From: Stigmatella ashevillena
GTDB lineage: Bacteria > Myxococcota > Myxococcia > Myxococcales > Myxococcaceae
Direction: 5' to 3'
NCBI RefSeq assembly: GCF_028368975.1
Contig: NZ_JAQNDM010000002.1
Coordinates: 5,574,425 to 5,638,424 of the forward strand
DNA: 64,000 nt
Position 1 is the first letter of the stretch. The number at the start of each line of letters is the position of its first letter. Of this stretch, positions 34,731-42,458 are shown piece by piece. Position numbers and translations under genes: made by a program. The notes under the pieces were generated by a model that worked only from the letters and a program-made list of their open reading frames with translations, was not told the DNA's origin and ran no database searches.

Positions 34731-35711
34731 CTATCCTTTCTGGGGCGTAGAAAGCGCCGCGCGTACGAGCGGTAAGGCCTTTGCCCGAATGGAGACAGAC
34801 AGCCGGTCCTCCCCCGAGGGAGCGAGCGAGCGGCAGGCCAGAGGAAAGGCCAGTTCCAGATCGACACGCACGTCCAGCACCACCTCGTCCAGCACGGAGA
34901 CCTCGCTGCTTCTTCCTTGCTTGGACAGGGCGCTGGCGATGCGGGCCGGGTTCACCAGCCGCTCGGCCCAGTTTGAGAGGGCCTCCAGCGACAGCGGTTG
35001 GTTTGGATCCCATGCCTCGCTCTCATCGAAGCGTCCCTCGCTGAACTCCTCGATTTTCCGTTTGAAGGAGGCGCGCTGAGAGGGGGCTGTGCGCTGCTCA
35101 CTCTTGATGACGAGCCCCTCGGCCACGTTGCCGGTGATGGGAGGCAGGCCCAGGAGGGCGGGAACGCGGGTGAGCCCCCGGGCAGGCACGTCCTCCATGT
35201 CGGAGCGGGTGCCCCGGCGTATCACGGGCGGGAGCAACAGGCCGGCCCCGCTGACAACGGACTCCACCTCCCGGTGGGACAGCAGCACCCCCTCGTCCTC
35301 GTCCGAGCGGGCCACCAGGATGTCGAAGGGCGCCCAGTGCAGGTCCGGCGCGTACCAGATGCCCGTCTGTACCGGCACCATCCCCGGCAATTCGGTCACC
35401 TCTGGGTGCGGGTAGTGACCGCCGAATAGCTCGCCATACAGATATACGGCGTCGCTCTCGGCGCTCCTCACCGCGCGAGCAATCTTCATTGATGCGGTGC
35501 TTAGCTTCGCGCGCAGGAGCTGCCAACCGAAGAAGGGGTCCTCGTCGGATAACCAGGCCTTGCGCTTGCCGAAGTGGACCTGGCCGCCCTGAATCCCAAG
35601 CACCAGTTGGGCGCCGTGGATCTTCTCCAGGGCCACCCACGTGCCTCGGGGAGAGGCCTGCCCGCGGTTCTCACCCGGACCGGGCATCTTTGCGTACGCG
35701 CGGAAGAGCAT
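34731..35711 (-). CDS. Rnl2-like RNA ligase
   Basis: 326 residues. Nucleotidyltransferase motifs are in order: motif I EKIHGAQ with Lys30 as predicted AMP acceptor, motif III YLYGELFGG, motif IV EGLVIKS and motif V KRK in SFKRKIEE. This is the Rnl2/ATP-dependent RNA ligase pattern. Such enzymes seal nicked RNA, often tRNA cut during conflict with phage or toxins. The gene lies 76 bp upstream of the pre-toxin protein on the same strand. Whether it repairs damage from RNase toxins such as those in this window is speculative. Confidence 0.85.
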   Translation of the reverse strand: MLFRAYAKMPGPGENRGQASPRGTWVALEKIHGAQLVLGIQGGQVHFGKRKAWLSDEDPFFGWQLLRAKLSTASMKIARAVRSAESDAVYLYGELFGGHYPHPEVTELPGMVPVQTGIWYAPDLHWAPFDILVARSDEDEGVLLSHREVESVVSGAGLLLPPVIRRGTRSDMEDVPARGLTRVPALLGLPPITGNVAEGLVIKSEQRTAPSQRASFKRKIEEFSEGRFDESEAWDPNQPLSLEALSNWAERLVNPARIASALSKQGRSSEVSVLDEVVLDVRVDLELAFPLACRSLAPSGEDRLSVSIRAKALPLVRAALSTPQKG

Positions 35712-35770
35712 GGCGCGTCACGCTACCCCCAGACCCGAAGTCTTGCACGCCGCTGAGTCTCGCCCGCTCC

Positions 35771-37162
35771 TCACGGCGGACTGGAGGTCTGCGGCCGGGG
35801 AGGGGAGAACATGGGCACGTAACACCCTTTCCTCCATTCGTAATAGTTGACACCACAAGGAGGCGTCACATCGCCAGCACGTACCCAACATCCACCGTTG
35901 ACCGTTGCCAACGGTTTCTCGCAAGGGGGCCGACGCTGGCCGGGAAAGGGCTGCTTGGGCATGTCCAAGCTCACCTTTTGCTTCGCCTCTCCAGGTGCCG
36001 CTCCGATCGAGGGAGCTTCGAGCACGGCATCCGCCAACCCCACCGTTCCCGCGTCCCTTTCCTCATCTGCCTTGGCTTGCACAGACCCTGTCTCGGCCTC
36101 TCCTTCCAGGCGATCTCCCCGCGCCCACTCCACCGAGACCGCCAGCGCCACCCCTCCCAGACACGCCGCTACCCACGGCACCCTCTTCCGGGCACTCTGC
36201 CACTCCGCGACCTGGACGGAGCGCACCTCGACAGCTCTTTCCACGGACGCACCACCGCACTGCTCTGCTGCCAGCTCCTGGCACTCTGCCATGCGCTCCA
36301 GCGCCTGAGCCACCTCGGCAGCGCTGCCTCTCGCAGACGGCTCCTCCGACAGCATCTGTTGGATGAGCTTCCCCAACTCTGGGCTCAACTCCACCCACTG
36401 CTCGGGTCCCACCCACTCCCGCCCCAGCACCCGATATCCCTCCTGCGTCTTCTCCACCTTCACCTCCGGTGGATACCGGCCCGTCACCACCCGGTACGCC
36501 GTCACTCCCAACGCGTACACATCATCCGCGGGCACCGCCTCGTACCGGCCTACCCGCTGGCCCACCCCCTCCCACTGAAATCTCAGCGACTCGGGGCTCT
36601 GGTACTCGTACGTCCCAGGCGGCGGGGGTTGGTGCGTCAGCGGACGGGCCCCTTGGTAGTTCCCTGAGCCGAAGTCCATCAGCACCGCCCTTCCATCCCC
36701 GCTCCTCACCCTCACGTTGTCTCCCTTCACGTCCCGGTGCACTCCTCCCACCGCATGCGTCGCCTCCAGCGCCCTGGCCACCTGCCCCAATACTCGCGCC
36801 ACCTCTTGCGACGACACCCGACGCTGCGCCGCCCACTCGTACAAACCCTCCCCTTCCACCCACTCCATCACCACATACGGGTACACACCTCCCCCTCTCA
36901 CCTTCCACTCTCCCCAGTCCTCCAGCCTCGGCACGCTCTCGTGCTTCACCCTCGACAGCAGCTCCGCCTCTCTCTCGAAGCGCGGATCCCACGCGTGCAG
37001 CGCCACCTTCAACGCGAACGCTCCGCCCTGGGGCTCCTGCCTCTTCTCCACTCGGTACACCGCTCCGTAGGAGCCTCGGCCGCACAGGCTCATCACGCGC
37101 CAAGGGCCCACCTCCATCCCTTCCTGGAGCGCTGAAGGTCCCATCCGATGTGACGTGTCCAT
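35771..37162 (-). CDS. Membrane Ser/Thr protein kinase, paralogue 2
   Basis: 463 residues from ATG 37162. The catalytic domain is almost identical to paralogues 1 and 3, with GRGSYGAVY, VHRDVKGDN and MDFGSGN intact. The linker, membrane segment (WVAACLGGVALAVSVEWA) and tail diverge more, ending in GGCWVRAGDVTPPCG, WRKGCYVP and PRPQTSSPP. The last 55 bp plus 3' flank (35750-35806) are the same as at 44885-44938, so duplication included the downstream flank. An intact imm11 gene is divergent, with a conserved block between them. Confidence 0.92.
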   Translation of the reverse strand: MDTSHRMGPSALQEGMEVGPWRVMSLCGRGSYGAVYRVEKRQEPQGGAFALKVALHAWDPRFEREAELLSRVKHESVPRLEDWGEWKVRGGGVYPYVVMEWVEGEGLYEWAAQRRVSSQEVARVLGQVARALEATHAVGGVHRDVKGDNVRVRSGDGRAVLMDFGSGNYQGARPLTHQPPPPGTYEYQSPESLRFQWEGVGQRVGRYEAVPADDVYALGVTAYRVVTGRYPPEVKVEKTQEGYRVLGREWVGPEQWVELSPELGKLIQQMLSEEPSARGSAAEVAQALERMAECQELAAEQCGGASVERAVEVRSVQVAEWQSARKRVPWVAACLGGVALAVSVEWARGDRLEGEAETGSVQAKADEERDAGTVGLADAVLEAPSIGAAPGEAKQKVSLDMPKQPFPGQRRPPCEKPLATVNGGCWVRAGDVTPPCGVNYYEWRKGCYVPMFSPPRPQTSSPP

Positions 37163-37220
37163 GACCCGCAGCCTACCGGCTCTCCCTCCAACATCGCTCA
37201 AGGGCAGCGGCCCACCGTTG

Positions 37221-37300
37221 CGTATTGGCCCTGTCCAGGCTCATTCACTTCCAGAAATTCCCTATCTCTATGCAACCCCTCAGGTCGTCTTCTCTCGCAC
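37221..37300. promoter_or_regulatory. Copy 2 of the kinase/imm11 upstream block
   Basis: Lies between the divergent kinase (start 37162) and imm11 (start 37374). It shares CATTCACTTCCAGAAATTCC and CCCTCAGGTCGTCTTCT with 27351-27430. It probably carries promoter elements for one or both genes. Confidence 0.5.
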
Positions 37301-37373
37301 CTACTGCTGGTGAGGACCCAGAACAGAGTTGAACCGGCTCGTCACCCTGGGGAAATGACGCTACAACCTCTCG

Positions 37374-37937
37374 ATGGCCCAGCGCTTCTTCAAGCTCGCC
37401 GACGACGTCTATGTCCCCCGCCGCTGGCACTTGGCTACTCCCATCGACAGCCATGGCCACAAGGTACATGACTGGGACTTCAAGAGAGGGACGCATGTGC
37501 ATGTCGAGGGACGGCTGAAAATCCCTCTCCAGATTGCGGGAAGGCCTCTGGACTTCACAGAAGCGGGAGTGAGAGTACCTGTCGTCCACGTCAAGGTGGC
37601 CTCCCTGCTGGCGGAGCGTGCCCCCGGCGACGTGCAGCTCATCCCGGCGGACATCGAGGGCCAACCGGATCAGTACCTCATCCTCGTGGCCACGCGCCTC
37701 ATCCGCTGCATCGACGAAGAAGCGTCCGAGGTGAGCTTCTGGACGCCAGAGCATGGAGTGCCCGACAAAGTCGGACAGTACATGGGTGTGGATCGCATGC
37801 GCATCGACAAGAGGAAGGTGGACAACGCCCAGGTGTTCCGCCCCGAGGGGTGGCAGGTCGTCCTCATCGTCTCGGAGGAACTCAAGGATGCCTTGGAGCA
37901 CATGGGCGCCACGGGCACTCGCTTCGAGGAAGTCTAA
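37374..37937 (+). CDS. Imm11-family immunity protein, intact copy
   Basis: 187 residues, the expected size. It starts MAQRFFKLADDVYVPRRWHL and contains VASLLAERAPGDVQLIPADI, LVATRLIRCIDEEASE and the C-terminal block NAQVFRPEGWQVVLIVSEEL ending TGTRFEEV. This is the pattern of the Imm11 family (MXAN_0049-like), typical of myxobacteria. It should bind and block a cognate toxin in the cytoplasm, but no toxin gene is adjacent, so it looks like an orphan immunity gene. At least four decayed copies occur in the window. Confidence 0.88.
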   Translation: MAQRFFKLADDVYVPRRWHLATPIDSHGHKVHDWDFKRGTHVHVEGRLKIPLQIAGRPLDFTEAGVRVPVVHVKVASLLAERAPGDVQLIPADIEGQPDQYLILVATRLIRCIDEEASEVSFWTPEHGVPDKVGQYMGVDRMRIDKRKVDNAQVFRPEGWQVVLIVSEELKDALEHMGATGTRFEEV

Positions 37938-38114
37938 ACCTCTGGTTAGGCGAGCTTTCCCTCGCCGGAAATACGCCGGGTGTCGCGCCGTGGGGCGGGC
38001 GGGCGCGGCTGTTAGCGCACCCCGCGATGCACGCGGCGGCACCCTTCCAGATCACCAAGCGGGCGGGTGAGAAAGGCGCCAATGCCGCGCGCTAGCTCGG
38101 CCCAGCTGCGCGCG

Positions 38115-38325
38115 CCACGGTGGCAGCCATCATCGAGGGATCCAAGCTCGGGCCGGTGGAGCGCGCGCGTCAGACGGTGGCAACCCGGGCCGGTGGAGCT
38201 GTCCGCGCCGGACAACGCCAGCTCGGCCCGGTGGTGCGCGTCGGACAGCTCCAGCTCCGCCCGGGCAGAGCGCGCGTCAGACAGTGCCAGTTCGGCCCGG
38301 GTGAAGCGCGCCAAGAGACGCGCAG
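38115..38325. repeat. Degenerate 33-37-bp tandem repeats downstream of the DUF5953 gene
   Basis: Read on the minus strand, about four to five units follow each other with a core GAGCTGGCACTGTCCGACGC (varied), coding AELALSDAR in one frame. Related units occur at 40075-40190 and 61436-61480, each touching a DUF6310/DUF5953 locus. Spacing is uneven and units are divergent. No gene is recognised in 37938-38334. Confidence 0.65.
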
Positions 38326-38334
38326 CAGCCTCCT

Positions 38335-39093
38335 TCAGCCCGGAGTGACGCGCCCGCCGATCTCCGGGAAGCGCTCGTAGGCCCGCTTCAGCGCGTCCAG
38401 GTGGGCGGGGTTGTCGAGATCGAGCGGCGCGTCCGTGAGCTGCACCACCCACCCGCCCGACGCCGTGCGCCGCGCCCGCGTGAGCAACTCGCCATCGCGG
38501 GCCGGGTCCGGGAACCCGATGGCTTTCGCGGCAGGGGCAGACCAATAGTTCATCCACCCAAGGTAAGCGGGAATCTCGGGCGAGCGGATGTGCACGAAGA
38601 GCTTCAGTGCGGGCAGCCCCCGTCGTGGGGACGGCGGACCTTGCGGTGTGGGTGCTGTCTGGTACGCAATGTCCACCTTAGCGGCGTACGGCGTTGCACT
38701 CCCCCAGAACGCGCGTGCGCCCTCCGCCACGGCTTCAAGCACAGCTGCCGCTGCCGCGATCACAACCTCGTCCAGTGGCATTTTCGCATGGACTTCAAAC
38801 AGGGGCTGACCGCCTGGGCTGACGAGTCCCGAATTTTCACTTCCAAAAACCGTCACGGGGTAATTCACGTCCCCATTGCACACAATAGGAAACTCTCCGT
38901 CTTCAATGCTTTCTAGGAGCCATGCGTCGCGCTGTGGCAATGGGATGGGGCGCCCACTGTCTGAGAGCCGCCACTTCAGCCGCAAGCCGGGGAGCGCCTT
39001 TTCCATTCCATGGATGACGTCGACCGTGCGACCGTCTTTGCCCACGAGCGCAGGCGCGTAGGTGATAAGGTTGAGGGTTCTTTTCTGAGTCAT
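38335..39093 (-). CDS. DUF5953-family protein, probable immunity to DUF6310 toxin
   Basis: 252 residues from ATG 39093, overlapping the toxin stop by ATGA. Typical blocks are LNLITYAPALVGKDGRT, PLPQRDAWLLESIE, FEVHAKMPLDEVV and PAYLGWMNYWSAPAAKAIGF, with the C-terminus AYERFPEIGGRVTPG. These define the myxobacterial DUF5953 group. No signal peptide is present. Tight translational coupling after a lipoprotein with a DUF6310 domain, seen in both copies in this window, makes an immunity role likely, but it is not established. Confidence 0.8.
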   Translation of the reverse strand: MTQKRTLNLITYAPALVGKDGRTVDVIHGMEKALPGLRLKWRLSDSGRPIPLPQRDAWLLESIEDGEFPIVCNGDVNYPVTVFGSENSGLVSPGGQPLFEVHAKMPLDEVVIAAAAAVLEAVAEGARAFWGSATPYAAKVDIAYQTAPTPQGPPSPRRGLPALKLFVHIRSPEIPAYLGWMNYWSAPAAKAIGFPDPARDGELLTRARRTASGGWVVQLTDAPLDLDNPAHLDALKRAYERFPEIGGRVTPG

Positions 39094-39998
39094 CGTGTAC
39101 ATCCAGTGACGACGATATTGAGGAACTGATCCTCGGCGAGCAGAGCGTCTTTGTGCGCTTGGGTGCTCACCCCGATGACGAAGTCATATCCACATGCCAC
39201 GGCGATGGCTCGCTCCTTTCTGATTTGCTTGAGTTCCTTCTTGATCTCCATCTCCTGGACGAAGGCATTGTACTTATCAAATTGATGGGTCTTGATCTCC
39301 CAGAGCACGCGCACGCCGACTTGCAGTGCATCGAAGCGGATTCCACCCACGCTCACGTCCATGCCGGGATAACGGTTGGGCGGAAACTTGTCGGCGCACT
39401 CGTTATGCGGAGCATCCTTGGACGCGCGTGGCACTGGGATAGGCTCGCACTTCAAGCGGTCCGTAGGGGAGTCAGTTGGTCGTGGGAAGATGTCTCCAGT
39501 GGGCGACCCCTTTGGCTGAGGTGTTTGGTTCGCTAACGGTTCCTGAGAGGGTGTCGGTTGCGCCTTGAGCTTCGCACGCTCGCGGGATGCGTGCCGTTGA
39601 TAAGCATCAATCCCCTCTTGGATGGCGGCGGCCACCACCACCGTGCCAATCACAATCACTGCACCCGCGACGATCTCGGGCGCGGCAAAGATACAGAGGG
39701 CTACGACTGCGGGAGCTGCTGCATCCACGTAGGCGACAGCACATCTCTTGGAGACATCCCGAAACCTCATTCTGTCGCGATCAAGAGCGTGAAAGCACCG
39801 CTCCGCCAGGACAGGCCATGCGTTCGAGGCTTCGCGCACCACGCAATGCCCGTCCTCAGTCCAGGGGAAGAGCGCCGCCCGCTGGAGGTTGGCCAATCTC
39901 GGACTCGGGTCCTCCAACTCTCCCGGGCCCGGATCCATCGTTGCGCAGGCGGAGAACAGGAGCAGAAGCAGGAGCGCACTGCAAGTTCGCGAACGCAT
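39090..39998 (-). CDS. DUF6310 lipoprotein, probable SitA-like toxin
   Basis: 302 residues from ATG 39998, with GGAAGG about 9 bp upstream. The signal peptide ends in LLFSA-C (Cys near 19). A hydrophobic central segment (AAPAVVALCIFAAPEIVAGA and on, about 115-150) is followed by a Pro-rich linker and the C-terminal DUF6310 domain: HNECADKFPPNRYPGMDVSV, FDALQVGVRVLWEIKTHQFD and a CGYDFVIGVSTQAHKDALL end. The WEIKTH motif after a conserved D (GMDV) resembles a nuclease-like D...ExK core. The layout (lipobox, hydrophobic middle, C-terminal domain) matches the other SitA-like toxins here. Confidence 0.8.
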   Translation of the reverse strand: MRSRTCSALLLLLLFSACATMDPGPGELEDPSPRLANLQRAALFPWTEDGHCVVREASNAWPVLAERCFHALDRDRMRFRDVSKRCAVAYVDAAAPAVVALCIFAAPEIVAGAVIVIGTVVVAAAIQEGIDAYQRHASRERAKLKAQPTPSQEPLANQTPQPKGSPTGDIFPRPTDSPTDRLKCEPIPVPRASKDAPHNECADKFPPNRYPGMDVSVGGIRFDALQVGVRVLWEIKTHQFDKYNAFVQEMEIKKELKQIRKERAIAVACGYDFVIGVSTQAHKDALLAEDQFLNIVVTGCTR

Positions 39999-40074
39999 GG
40001 CCACGTCCCTTCCATCAAGCGAGGTGCTGCGGGTCAAGGCTACGCCGGTTCTCCGCTGGAGCGTATCAGCATGC

Positions 40075-40190
40075 CCCAACAGCGAGAGCCGATGGAGGAG
40101 CGTGCGCGTCCGACAGCGCCAGCTCAGCCCATTGGAGGCGCGCGTCCGACAGTGCCAGCTCGGGCCAGTGGTGCGCTCCAGGACGGCAGC
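40075..40190. repeat. Degenerate repeats upstream of the DUF6310 toxin gene
   Basis: Two clear units of the same family as 38115-38325, about 36 bp apart (GCGCGTCCGACAGxGCCAGCTC on the plus strand). A shared edge ACGGxxGCAGCCATC also links the two sites. They bracket the toxin-immunity pair. Confidence 0.65.
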
Positions 40191-40263
40191 CATCGTCGCC
40201 CTGATGGCCATGGTGCTGCTGACGCACACCGCGAAGGGTTTAGGGGAGCAGGTGGCGACACGG

Positions 40264-40830
40264 TTACTCTTCGGGAAGCCAGCTCTTGAACTTGCTTTTC
40301 AGGGCAGCTCGTTTCTGAGCATCCGGCAGGAACAAGTCGATGCCGCCGTCGTATGGGCAGATGGCGGATCCTGTCTGGACTGAGAATGCTGTCACGTAGT
40401 CAAGCTGGTCCAGCGAAACATCGCGAAAGAGAGGCGCTACCTCTTCCCAATCCCACGCCTGGGGACGAACCCAGAGGGTCATGTGCTGAACATCAAAATA
40501 GTCCTGCATGGCGTCTGCCCAGGTGGGCGGTGGCGGGGTGATGGCTTCGAAGTCAGCCCCTTGTTCTTTCGGCAACGAGGGACGGGGTTGATTGAAGGTC
40601 GTCATCCAAAGCGCGACCTGGGCCTGAGGCGCGAAGACTTCTGCGCTGATCTGAGCCATGCGCTGAAGAACTTCTGCGACCTCCCATTCCCCTTCAGGGA
40701 TACGCTTCGCATCCGGAAGCGTATGGAAGCGGAGCCATTGCTCGGGGAGCTTCTGCCGAAGCAGAAAGCCCACAGGCGGTACGCCTCCGAAGAAGCGTTC
40801 CCACGACTTGAGAATAGGTTGGGTGGCCAT
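40264..40830 (-). CDS. DUF3885-like protein, probable immunity to the Ntox21-type toxin
   Basis: 188 residues. The start lies 1 bp after the stop of the toxin gene. The N-terminal part contains LPEQWLRFHTLPDAKRIPEG and the middle VALWMTTFNQPRPSLP, resembling DUF3885 proteins; the end (ICPYDGGIDLFLPD and KFKSWLPEE) is compatible. No signal peptide is present. The order lipoprotein toxin then cytoplasmic partner, with near overlap, supports immunity. The family label is tentative. Confidence 0.72.
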   Translation of the reverse strand: MATQPILKSWERFFGGVPPVGFLLRQKLPEQWLRFHTLPDAKRIPEGEWEVAEVLQRMAQISAEVFAPQAQVALWMTTFNQPRPSLPKEQGADFEAITPPPPTWADAMQDYFDVQHMTLWVRPQAWDWEEVAPLFRDVSLDQLDYVTAFSVQTGSAICPYDGGIDLFLPDAQKRAALKSKFKSWLPEE

Positions 40831-40831
40831 G

Positions 40832-41227
40832 CTATTTCTTGATCCTTTGCGTCAGATCGTCATTGAAGGTTCCCAAGCGGTTACCCTTGATATCGTACAC
40901 CTTCCAGGTTCCGCCCGTGTGCCCGTCGAAGTCTGGCGTGATGTATTTGGTTCTTGATTTGAAGACGAGTTGACCATGAGATTTGAAGGGCGCGTCCGAA
41001 ACCTCTTTGAATCCGAGTTGCCGTGCCAGTTGGCGTGCTTCACTGTTCGTGAGGGGTTTGGTCCGGAGCTTGGGCCTCGACGGCGGATCGGCTTTGGGCT
41101 CCTTCTTGCCTTTTCCACTGGCTCTCAGGCTCGCTGCTTCTAAAGGCACTTCCCCGCTAAGCAGTCCCCCACCGCAGCCGACCAACGGAAGCATGACTGT
41201 CAATATCAGCGACACAAAATGGCGCAC
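40832..41227 (-). CDS. Small lipoprotein with Ntox21-type toxin domain
   Basis: 131 residues. The signal peptide MRHFVSLILTVMLPLVGC ends in a lipobox. A Lys/Pro-rich linker follows. The C-terminal 65 residues (SEARQLARQLGFKEVSDAPF, GQLVFKSRTKYITPDFDGHT, then GGTWKVYD and GTFNDDLTQRI) match the Ntox21 polymorphic toxin pattern seen at the tips of CdiA-like proteins. The protein is tiny for a secreted toxin, with only an anchor, a linker and a toxin domain. Delivery by outer-membrane lipoprotein exchange would explain this (inference). Confidence 0.82.
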   Translation of the reverse strand: MRHFVSLILTVMLPLVGCGGGLLSGEVPLEAASLRASGKGKKEPKADPPSRPKLRTKPLTNSEARQLARQLGFKEVSDAPFKSHGQLVFKSRTKYITPDFDGHTGGTWKVYDIKGNRLGTFNDDLTQRIKK

Positions 41228-41327
41228 GAAAAGATCTCCATTGCCAGAGGTGTCCTGGTCTCTAGTTCACTACAAGCCGCTCTGTAAAGGCGAAGCTCGA
41301 TCCATGACGTCACCTGCGTCTGAGTGA

Positions 41328-41492
41328 ATGTCTCTGGCCTCCGGCGAGGCAGCGCAGGTGTACGTCCCGGCTTCGGGCACCTGGACCTCCATGGCCTCGC
41401 CTCGCAATGTCCACACCGCCACGCTGCTGCCCAACGGCACGGTGCTCGTCGCGGGGGAAAGCAACAGCACCTTGGAGGTGTACACGCCCTGA
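41328..41492 (+). pseudogene. C-terminal relic of a Kelch lipoprotein
   Basis: 54 codons with VYVPASGTWTSMASPR, then HTATLLPNGTVLVAGE and a normal end LEVYTP, equal to about one and a half Kelch repeats of the large lipoproteins. ATG 41328 may be fortuitous. The remaining gap up to 41634 has no gene. Confidence 0.8.
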
Positions 41493-41634
41493 GGCGTTCC
41501 TGCCTGCTCCCCCAGCAGACACGCCCCCGATGCCTGTCACGCCTGCATGCCACGGAAGGGGGCCTGGGGGTGGCATTTCCAGATGGAAAAGCGCTCCGGT
41601 TAGGGTGTTTGTCCACTTGATGGGGAGGTACTTG

Positions 41635-42258
41635 ATGGATGGCGTTGGAGGCGCGGGCCGGGGCAGTGACGCGGGGCGTGCGAGTGATTGCGCCCGCGCG
41701 GAGTCCGCCGCGAAGTCCGCAGAGAAGGCCGCCGCGTGCACGGCGGAGCAGGCCGCCGCCAAGAAGGCCGAAGAGGCGCAGGCCGCGGTAAAGCCGTCGC
41801 CCTCGTTGGCGGATTACTTCAAGGATGCGTTTTCGTTCGCGGTCCAACCTGGGCAGCGTGAGCGGGCACTGGAGACGACCCGGCAGGCACCTCCGGGCTC
41901 CGTGGGGGCCGCCATCAACACACCGCTGGCGCTGGCCCATGAGGCCCTTGCATCGAAGGGGCTTGGCGGCCTGTGTGCTGGAAACGTGGGCGACTTCTAC
42001 GAGAGTCAGCGGCCGTTGCTGAACAGCCCCGCGACGCAGGAGAATATCGAGCGATTCTCTCGCCTGGAGACCGAGAACTTCGCGGCGCAAGCGGACTGCT
42101 CAAAGCAGTTGGGAGGGCTCATGAGCGCGCAGACACGCGCGGATCTCATCAACGCCAGCGCCCAGGTGAACGAGCAGCTGGGCGATGAGGTCCGTCAGAC
42201 GGTGAATCTCTTCACCGACCCGCTGCGCACCATCGGCGACTGGTTCAAAAGCCGGTAA
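41635..42258 (+). CDS. Ala-rich coiled protein of unknown function
   Basis: 207 residues. GGGGAGGT precedes ATG 41635. The N-terminus MDGVGGAGRG is Gly-rich and resembles that of the pre-toxin protein at 33395. Residues 20-50 form a charged Ala/Glu/Lys helix (ESAAKSAEKAAA, AAKKAEEAQAA), followed by helical segments with two cysteines (GLCAGN, ADCSKQ). There is no signal peptide. It may be a secreted effector chaperone or structural protein, but nothing specific can be claimed. Confidence 0.6.
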   Translation: MDGVGGAGRGSDAGRASDCARAESAAKSAEKAAACTAEQAAAKKAEEAQAAVKPSPSLADYFKDAFSFAVQPGQRERALETTRQAPPGSVGAAINTPLALAHEALASKGLGGLCAGNVGDFYESQRPLLNSPATQENIERFSRLETENFAAQADCSKQLGGLMSAQTRADLINASAQVNEQLGDEVRQTVNLFTDPLRTIGDWFKSR

Positions 42259-42334
42259 CGTCACGCGCGGCTCTCGGGGTCCCCGGTTGGACTGTCCTTT
42301 CTGACCGCGAGCGGGGGATACGGCGCTTTGTGAC

Positions 42335-42449
42335 GAAAACTGGATTGAACACACGTGGATGCTACAAGGCGCCCGTGTGTTCTCTCCAGGGCCCGTCACT
42401 CCGTGGACGTGAATGGGACGCGCCCTGAATCCTGTACATCCTTGGATTG
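42335..42449 (+). promoter_or_regulatory. Upstream block of Kelch lipoprotein 2
   Basis: Second copy of the leader described at 27641-27765, ending 9 bp before the TTG start. Identity is high through CTCCAGGGCCCGTCACTCCG and the following 50 bases. Confidence 0.45.
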
Positions 42450-42458
42450 AGGCCGCTC

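Noticed and set aside
35847-37164. Long plus-strand frames opposite kinase paralogues (also at 24.7-25.7 and 45.1-46.3 kb)
   Set aside because: They are low-complexity His/Pro/Arg-rich shadows of the GC-biased kinase frames and show no family motifs.
38115-38325. Possible CRISPR array in the 33-37-bp repeats
   Set aside because: Units are divergent, uneven in length and contiguous without unique spacers; no cas genes are nearby.
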